A DNA stretch of 64,000 bases from contig JAGFNQ010004746.1 in assembly GCA_024364735.1 (NCBI GenBank), positions 302,224 to 366,223 on the forward strand. The letters are read 5' to 3'. The stretch is from Boesenbergia rotunda (Eukaryota; Streptophyta; Magnoliopsida; Zingiberales; Zingiberaceae). The notes beneath the pieces are model-generated. The model did not search any database, was not told the DNA's origin, and worked only from the letters and a program-made list of their open reading frames with translations. A program made the position numbers and the translations under genes. Below, in pieces: positions 57,781 to 64,000 of this stretch; within the stretch, counting starts at the first letter, position 1, and each line of letters starts with the position of its first letter.

Positions 57781-60261
57781 TGTTGGGACCGGGTGCATGT
57801 CGACAAGGATACGAGTTCGTAAAATTTAAAATTTTTACGTGCAGCGGAAGAGTTTGCATAAAATAATTTCCTAAATTATTTTAACTTCGTATCTAGCATG
57901 CAACCTTATAGTGTATCGACATAATCATAAAATAAAAGTTTGCGAAAAAGTAAACTAATTTACCAAGTACCTCGCGTAACTTGAAGAAAGGGACGAGATC
58001 CAACCGTAGCGTCCCTTGGAAGCTTCGCCTCTATTCGCGTCCACGCCGAGTTCTCTTCGGGATGACTTCGCAAAGTCACGAGTTTTGTGCCGACGAGAAC
58101 TACTAGATTCTCGGAAGGCACAACTAGAAGGATAAGAGAAAATAATGAAAAACTAACCAACGAAGTAACGGAATCAAATTCCGGGAAGAGAGGAATCGCT
58201 ATCCGCTTCTTCTTCTTCGCGTTCGGGTTCTCCTTCTTCTTCTTGAAGCTCACGCCAACCTCAACTAAGGGAGGAGTTGCGCCGGCCCTAAGTCACCAAG
58301 TGGGCGCCGGCCCTAGGCTCCAAGTGGGCGCCGGCCCTAGGCAAGAGAGGGAGAGGGAGAAGAGAAGAGAAGAGATTAAGAGAGAGAGGGAGAGCTCTAT
58401 GATTCAATTACTTGAATTGGAATTAAGGGCTAGCCTTTGGTTCCTTTATATAGTAGCAACTCCTTTGCTAAGTCTCCCTCTAAACTGAATTAACGGAATT
58501 AACGGAATTAGTTATAAGAAATTTATCTTATAAATTTTCTTATTGCTTATTCCGTTTAAGCCTAGTCTTATCATAACCATTTATAATAAAACAAATTAGT
58601 TATCATAAGAAATTTATTCTATAAATTTTCTTATGATTTTATTATAACTAACTTTATAATAAAACTAATTATTTATCATAAGAAATTTATCCTATAAATT
58701 CTTATGAATTAATTCCGTTTAAACCAAGTCTTTATTATAAATTAATTTATAATAAAAACTAATTCTTCTTCTCTTTAAATTATGGAATAAATTTTATAAG
58801 AAATTTATAAACTTTCTTATTATGGAAAAATCAATTCATAATTGATTTTATAAAATTAAAATAAACCCAATTCATGGATTATTTTAATCTTCCATAAAAG
58901 AATAAATTTCTATAAATTTATTTATATAAATTTCTTTATACAAATTTATTTATCCATAATTCATAAAATAAATCGTGCTTGATTTATCTTATTAATTAAA
59001 CCAAATAAATTGATTTAATTCCCTTTAATGGCCGGCCACCACAAGGAGGGTTAATACCCTCTTTGGCCGGCCAAAACCGACCCGAACCGATCGCGAATTA
59101 AACTCATTTAATTCGCCCAAAAAGCCTTCAAAAGACTTAGCCATTTTAGTTTCCATTGCGCCTCTGATTAACTCAGATTCGACTTATTTCTCTTGATCGG
59201 AAAATCCAATTTTCAACTCGTTTTAAATCCCTCGGATTACTCGTAGTGCGTGTGACTAAATAGGCTTTCGATTTATGTTGGCCGTCTATAATTAACTAAT
59301 TATAGAACGATCATGAGTGGCACCTAGTAGTACATCATGATCCCCAATTAATCGAAAGATCAACGGTTTGACCTCAGAAGAAATTATTCTGAAACCCTTC
59401 AGCAGCTCTAATGAATCGTGCCCCATTCCCTTCACCACCTTATACCCACTTGGTTCAGGACACGGTCAATGGTGTCAGTCCCCACTAGGCTGACTACGTC
59501 ACACCTAGCCCAAGTAATGTCTTACTCGTCCTTTGGATTTCTAATTACTCTCATGTATTTTAGAGACTCTCACTCTAAACATGATATGCTCTGGCCAGAG
59601 GCTTTGAGTAACAATCCGACGATAGGCCTGAGTATACATCTCCTCGCAAGGAGTGGTGAATCCTTTGTAGGCTGTTCAAACATCTTCGGGCACTTCGGCT
59701 TATACCCGATCATCCTGGGTCCACACCTCCTTGGAGATGCTTGCTTAAGATGTCAAAGTATAAGTCTCCATGACCAAGATGACTTGAACACCGCAAGTCA
59801 AAGGAACATCGCACTTAAGCCGCAGTAAGATCTTCATTGACATATCTACATGTAGATTCCCATATGAAGTCTTACAGCTAGTCACTCCAATGAACTAGTT
59901 CCTTAACTAGCATCCATGTTTATCTCCGGACATCCCAATGTCACCAGCCGGTGAGAATCAGCTGAATAGAGAATAACCCATGCTAGTCTCAACAGAATTG
60001 ATAATGTCCGTATTTATCAATTCATCGACTAGGGATATTTCCAACACTTCACATTTGCACATTTAGAGATAATCACTAGTTGTGATCCCATCACAAATTC
60101 TCTTATGCTGTGAACTGTATGGCGGACATTCAGTAGATGAGTTTAAGATCCCAATCAAATACACAAACATGTATACTCAAATAGTGAATTATCATTTATT
60201 GAAATAAATGTTTACAATCATAAGGCGATTGCCTTAGGACACTTCTCTCATATCACTAACA
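57781..60261 (-). mobile_element. Solo LTR-like insertion, second copy of the 6318-8522 family
   Basis: TGTTGGGACC...CACTAACA, with perfect 5-bp TSD TTTTC (57776-57780 and 60262-60266). Inverted relative to the first copy. The TATA box TATATAAAGG at about 58446-58455 (minus) is intact. A GGCCGGCC hairpin is at 59030-59072 and GCGCCGGCCCTA motifs are near 58280-58340. Confidence 0.9.
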
Positions 60262-60381
60262 TTTTCCATACCATGCCTGATCCTCGATTAGTACTTAATC
60301 ATCATCAATAATCATTCACCTAACCTAAAATCGGTGTCAACACCAAAACAACAATCAGGGCCAGACTGCATCAACAATTGA

Positions 60382-61013
60382 GACTTGTTTTGTGGTGTCT
60401 CCGGCTGCTCGTGAAGTGATGCAAGAAGAGTTTCCTGAAATTCTTGAAGTTCTGTATCGACTCGCTAGGAAGCTGATTGAACCACCGCTAAGCAGGACCA
60501 AACAGCGTGGTTAAGAATGCCTGACACTTGATGCCATCTGTGTACTGATGCAGCAAGGTTGCATTTTCGAATTTGGCCAGGTGCTCCTCTGGATCTGCGA
60601 CCCCTCCATATTTCGGGATGGCCAAGAGTAGAAAATGCTTGGGAACGGGATCTCGGAGGATATGGCGAGAGAAGGGAAGGCCTGACCTGTCTGGAGACAT
60701 TTGATCGGCGACAGCCTTGCCCTTGGTCAGGTTGCGTGGAATCGCATGGGTGGAGGAGGAGGATCTCCATATGATCCGACTGAGCCTCATCTTTCCCGGG
60801 TCGGAAGAAGGCTCGGGGGAAATAGGCGCTTGCTCCTAGGTGAGTACCTACTCCTGGCTAGGCCGGCACTGACAAGGCCGAGGCAGCCGGAAGCCCGACA
60901 GTCAGGTTGCCACTCAGCGGTTGTTGCTGTGCCATCTTTTGGGCCTTGGTGGCGACTAACAACTTGAAATCCTCTAGTGAAATGGTGATGGTCATCTTGT
61001 TGGAGTCACCCAT
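60382..61013 (-). pseudogene. gag: Tat gag, N-terminal part
   Basis: Starts MGDSNKMTITISLEDFKLLV at 61013. After a frame change it reads YGGVADPEEHLAKFENATLL, HQYTDGIKCQAFLTTLFGPA and RWFNQLPSESIQNF. This is the canonical gag core of Tat gypsy elements (DPE.HL..FENA..L, LFGPA..WF). Stops are present, and it is cut at 60381 by the nested LTR. Confidence 0.85.
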
Positions 61014-61040
61014 CTTTCGTCTTCCGATCAGACAAATCTT

Positions 61041-61059
61041 TCCCATAGACGACGTCAAT
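61041..61059 (-). other. Likely primer-binding site of the Tat element, mutated
   Basis: The minus strand reads TTGACGTCGTCTATGGGA just inside the LTR. It looks like a CpG-decayed form of the TTGGCGCCGTCTGTGGGA block commonly found at this place in Tat elements. Confidence 0.5.
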
Positions 61060-61061
61060 TT

Positions 61062-61976
61062 TGATTCTGTCGATAAGCGAAGGGGCCACCTTGTGATGAC
61101 GCGCTTGAGTGCTGACTGAAGATTGATTGTTGGGTCGCCGACCGGATGATCGAGAGGCCTGACCGAACGGAAAGGATGGCCGAGCGGGTGCTCGGGAAGG
61201 ACAATGAGTGAAGATCCCCGCTTAGGGCAAAGAGACCAACCGGGCGGATCTTCGACGAGGGTACTCCAACGACTCTCTCCGGACTCCGACGAGTAGAGAA
61301 TGAGAGGAGAATTGTAAGAGAATTCTTTAGCCTCCCATTTCTGAAAGGGGAGGTGCCTTTATATAGGTGGGGCGGCGGACAAAAACTGCCAAAGTATCCT
61401 GATAAATTTAATGCGAATCCGGCCATAGGCCTTGCTAGCCGACAAAGAGGATGAATCTGACACCCTCCTGCCTAACAACTCGACCTAGCGGTACGACCGG
61501 CTACTTTTCTTAACTGCCTGACACATCGGTGGGCCGCATCATTGTTCCCTAGCATGATTCCCCAGATATTCTCCATACTCCCTTGGTGTGTAAATGTTAT
61601 CCTCCGTACGAAGTACGGGCTTGTTTAGGGATGACCGCCTAGCTATACTAGGTCGATTGGCGGGTCGCGACGCCACTTTCCTAGGAGTCTCATCGAAGCA
61701 GGCCGACCTCCTCAAAGCCGCGACCGCACTTACTCGAGTGAACCCGGCCATGATTATGTGGTTGGGTAGGTTTCTCCGCCCCAACGAGCTCATGACTGAG
61801 CACCACCGGGGCCCCGGGCTGCCCCATGCTTGAACGGCCTTCCAACGACTTTGACCGTTGACCTGGCCTGGGATTACGTTGACCTGGCCTTTTGCTCGGC
61901 CCTCTATGACTAGGTCATCCCTAGGGCCTGGTCCGAGTGGGCCACGCCTCCGCCCAGATCACACCCGCCCTGATCA
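61062..61976 (-). repeat. 5' LTR of the Tat element
   Basis: TGATTCTGTCGATAAGCG...CCTGATCA, collinear with 19339-20268. Minus TATA box TATATAAAG at 61357-61365. Many differences from the left LTR indicate an old insertion. Confidence 0.85.
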
Positions 61977-62692
61977 AAATTAATCAAAGATTTGTACTTC
62001 ATGTATGTTTCCCTGCTTTAAAAGATCAGTTTCTTCACTAGATAAAAATTTAACATTGGCTAATTTTGAACAGTCCTGAATGCTCCTTGGTGCAGGATGT
62101 TTGTTTGCTTCTGAAATGTGATTGCAGAAGCTTATTCTTCAAATTGTAGGCAATGTATTGGCAAGACTTCTTTACCTTTCATCTCCTTTTTAGGGTAGAA
62201 AAAAACAGAATATCTGAATTTCTGTCTACCCTACCTGGCCTTCTATGTGAAAAGCTCTCATGCCAGTATATGAATAATCAGACTGAATCAGAATTCATTT
62301 GCGAGACAAGTCAGAAGTTTTGTAACTCGAACTTTTCTGAATAGAAGCAAATCGACACTCACCAGATTTACAGATGACTCCTGTCCTGGTTCAAACTAAT
62401 TCAGGAAACACACATCTCATACAATTCCATAATTCTTTTCAACCATTAAAACTGGTCATAATTCTATTAAAATGCAGTAGGCAAACATCCGAAATAGTAT
62501 GTATCTCCAGGTCATAGCAAGTTCTAGGCATTTTAATAGAATCCAACTACATACCTACATCTTATGACCAGTTTACAAGCAGTTCACAACTGATAAGAAG
62601 ACAAAAATTCTAGTCTAGTAACAGCAAAGATGTTTACGATCTATATTGTCATGAACAAAAAACTGAAGATTTAGCTTGTCGGGTCATTAAGG
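61977..62692 (-). other. 3' flank and presumed 3' UTR of the GRAS gene
   Basis: AT-rich, with no transposon motif or convincing frame recognised. No clear AATAAA was found on the minus strand. The Tat LTR begins about 715 bp after the GRAS stop codon. Confidence 0.5.
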
Positions 62693-64000
62693 TCATCTCC
62701 ACGCGCATGAAACAACCAGAGTCCTATTCTTCCATCCAAGATAAAGTACACCATCTCGCTCATCAAGCCAATAGTGTTCCGAGTAGTTCTGTAGCAGTAT
62801 CTTGATGGTTGCATTGACCATAGGACTAAGAGGGCATGGTCTGAACCCGGCCATCATAAACCGAGACCTCCATTTCCCATAGAGCTCATGTCTCTCCACT
62901 CTTTCCTCCCCCTCACAAGCAATTATGTTAACTATGTCCCTTGCAATGCAATGCTGCTCTACATTGATTCTCTCTTTGCTGTCTCTCGCAACAGTGACAT
63001 CTACTGACTCAAACATGGCGGTATAGTGGTCCAGGGTTTCGAGAAATCTAGGAAAAAATGGAGCAGTGTTTGTGTTGGATTCTTGTTCGACAAGTGTAAC
63101 TATCTTCGGAGAGAAGCTCTTAACCATCCTTATAAGCCTGTCTCGGTGATTCCTTGTGCTCACACTCTCATCTGGCATGTGATGCAGCTGAAAAGGAAAG
63201 TTCACTGCCAGTGCCTCCTCAGGTCGAATGCTGATAAGCTCAGGTTCCACATCATAGCCTGAAATAGCAGCACCATGGAATTCAAAGGGCACTTTGCAAG
63301 ATTCAGCAAGTCGTGACAACCTCTGACCCACTAAATATAAACCACCACCACGTGCATAAGCAGAATTCGAGTCATCAACTCCGGTAATTCTAACAAATGG
63401 TGGACCGCCAGGTCGTGCTGCAAGAGCTTGAATGAGTGTTACCCACTGACTTCCCTGGGCAATCTGGAAATCAATAATGTGAATCATGTTTTCATCCTTC
63501 ACAGCCTCAGCAATTGCCCCATTGGCAGACAGGTAACCAAATTTGAAGTATGGACAGACCTCATAAAGAAGGTGCATGTAAGAGAGAAGATCTGAACCAG
63601 TGGGTTCTTTACACTTCAAAGATTTGTAAATGGAACTCCCCGAGGAAGCCAATCTAGCAATAAGGCCTTCAAGCAAGTATGCTCCCAATCGTTGCATTGG
63701 TTCCCCGGAAACTGAAACCATATGTTTTAGCTCTGAAATTAGCCATTCAACAGCAATCAGATCATTCTCTGCAACAGCTCTAGCACAGGCTATCAAAAGC
63801 TGCTTCAGGTCTCCTCTGGGAATTCCCATTGCCTGTTTCCACTTCTCTGGCTCCAGCGATAGATGGCCTAGGTAGGTATCCTCAATGATCTCAGCCATAT
63901 CTGAATCAGGCCCCAGCATAGCAGCCTCTATCTCCTTCAACCTGTTTCTAAGATCCTTTGGGTCTTCAGTAATACAAGAAGCACTAATTGGAGATCCATA
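62693..64000 (-). CDS. GRAS transcription regulator, PAT1/SCL branch, N-terminus beyond the window
   Basis: Uninterrupted frame of 435 codons from the window edge to the stop, with no intron. It covers the whole GRAS domain. The leading part reads SPISASCITEDPKDLRNRL and EAAMLGPDSD, a motif region of the PAT1 branch. Leucine heptad region I starts near window residue 65 (LKQLLIACARAVAEND). The VHIID motif appears as IHIIDFQIAQGSQWV near residue 173. PFYRE and SAW regions follow, with the terminus LGWKNRTLVVSCAWR. Related proteins (PAT1, SCL13, SCL21, rice CIGR) act in the nucleus and cytoplasm in phytochrome-A light, gibberellin or elicitor signalling. The exact paralogue cannot be told without the N-terminus. 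The first residues, promoter and any upstream intron are off-window. It is the only clearly functional host gene here. Confidence 0.95.
   Translation of the reverse strand, partial: YGSPISASCITEDPKDLRNRLKEIEAAMLGPDSDMAEIIEDTYLGHLSLEPEKWKQAMGIPRGDLKQLLIACARAVAENDLIAVEWLISELKHMVSVSGEPMQRLGAYLLEGLIARLASSGSSIYKSLKCKEPTGSDLLSYMHLLYEVCPYFKFGYLSANGAIAEAVKDENMIHIIDFQIAQGSQWVTLIQALAARPGGPPFVRITGVDDSNSAYARGGGLYLVGQRLSRLAESCKVPFEFHGAAISGYDVEPELISIRPEEALAVNFPFQLHHMPDESVSTRNHRDRLIRMVKSFSPKIVTLVEQESNTNTAPFFPRFLETLDHYTAMFESVDVTVARDSKERINVEQHCIARDIVNIIACEGEERVERHELYGKWRSRFMMAGFRPCPLSPMVNATIKILLQNYSEHYWLDERDGVLYLGWKNRTLVVSCAWR

Larger units (their letters stand above)
55626..60376 (-). mobile_element. Solo Copia LTR with another LTR nested in it
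   Basis: TGTTGGAAACGG...GCATCAACA, with perfect 5-bp TSD ATTGA (55621-55625 and 60377-60381) in the Tat gag frame. Net length about 2.27 kb. It carries the 5' end that the copy at 15485-17275 lacks. It holds the GATCGGTC palindrome array and the AGGACTTTTCACC tandem array. Confidence 0.9.
19339..61976 (-). mobile_element. Ty3/gypsy Tat-lineage retrotransposon, about 42.6 kb with nested insertions
   Basis: The LTR pair 19339-20268 and 61062-61976 (TGATT...ATCA) frames, in minus-strand order: primer site, gag, protease, RT, RNase H, a second archaeal-type RNase H, integrase, then an antisense gene and the 3' LTR. The coding parts are split over 60382-61013, 55031-55625, 53334-54099, 34531-37006, 32139-32489 and about 23500-23842 by later insertions, most with TSDs. 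The second RNase H and the antisense spliced gene point to Tat (RIRE2/Retand-like). No convincing TSD flanks the whole element. Pol has many stops and active-site changes, so it is dead. Confidence 0.85.

Overview
This is plant nuclear DNA dominated by transposable elements, with one certain host gene. The evidence is a GRAS transcription-factor gene at the right edge, Copia LTR retrotransposons primed by initiator-Met tRNA, a Ty3/gypsy element of the Tat lineage with an archaeal-type second RNase H, a CACTA DNA transposon, and plant-style introns. The species cannot be fixed from the window. A monocot seems likely from the GRAS protein, but this is a weak inference.

Layout. (1) 1-5642: a minus-strand Copia element of SIRE type that runs off the left edge (pol, gag, primer-binding site, 5' LTR). 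(2) 5643-13377: two large direct LTRs (5775-10581 and 10691-13377) separated by only 109 bp. That spacer holds a tRNA-Asp primer-binding site. LTR1 carries a nested 2.2-kb solo LTR. (3) 13378-17275: a spliced but broken gene of the 'putative plant transposon protein' type, abutting a truncated Copia LTR full of palindromes. (4) 17276-19338: a decayed Copia reverse-transcriptase relic. (5) 19339-61976: one old minus-strand Tat gypsy element stretched to about 42.6 kb by nested insertions. (6) 61977-64000: 3' flank and most of a PAT1/SCL-type GRAS gene on the minus strand.

Nesting inside the Tat element was resolved mainly from target-site duplications (TSDs). A Copia element with a gag-only interior (23848-32133) carries a solo LTR in its own 5' LTR, an inverted LTR, and an assembly gap. 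Solo LTRs sit at 32490-34525, 54100-55030 and 55626-60376, the last with another LTR inside it. A non-autonomous element with TGATAAC termini (37012-53333) encodes Q-rich and repeat-rich proteins of unknown role. Its 5' LTR was hit by a CACTA transposon (42939-48532), which carries captured beta-tubulin exons and a Ulp1-like protease, and by a 3.8-kb solo LTR (49394-53229).

The most notable signals are these. Unrelated LTR families carry clusters of short, family-specific palindromes, in three families just upstream of the TATA box, and one palindrome is shared between a Copia LTR and a gypsy-like LTR. A candidate 1.2-kb intron would fuse gag to pol in frame. The CACTA element has captured tubulin exons. 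The Tat element has an antisense spliced gene with its own TATA box. Almost nothing retrotransposon-derived here is intact; the SIRE gag and the GRAS gene have clean reading frames.
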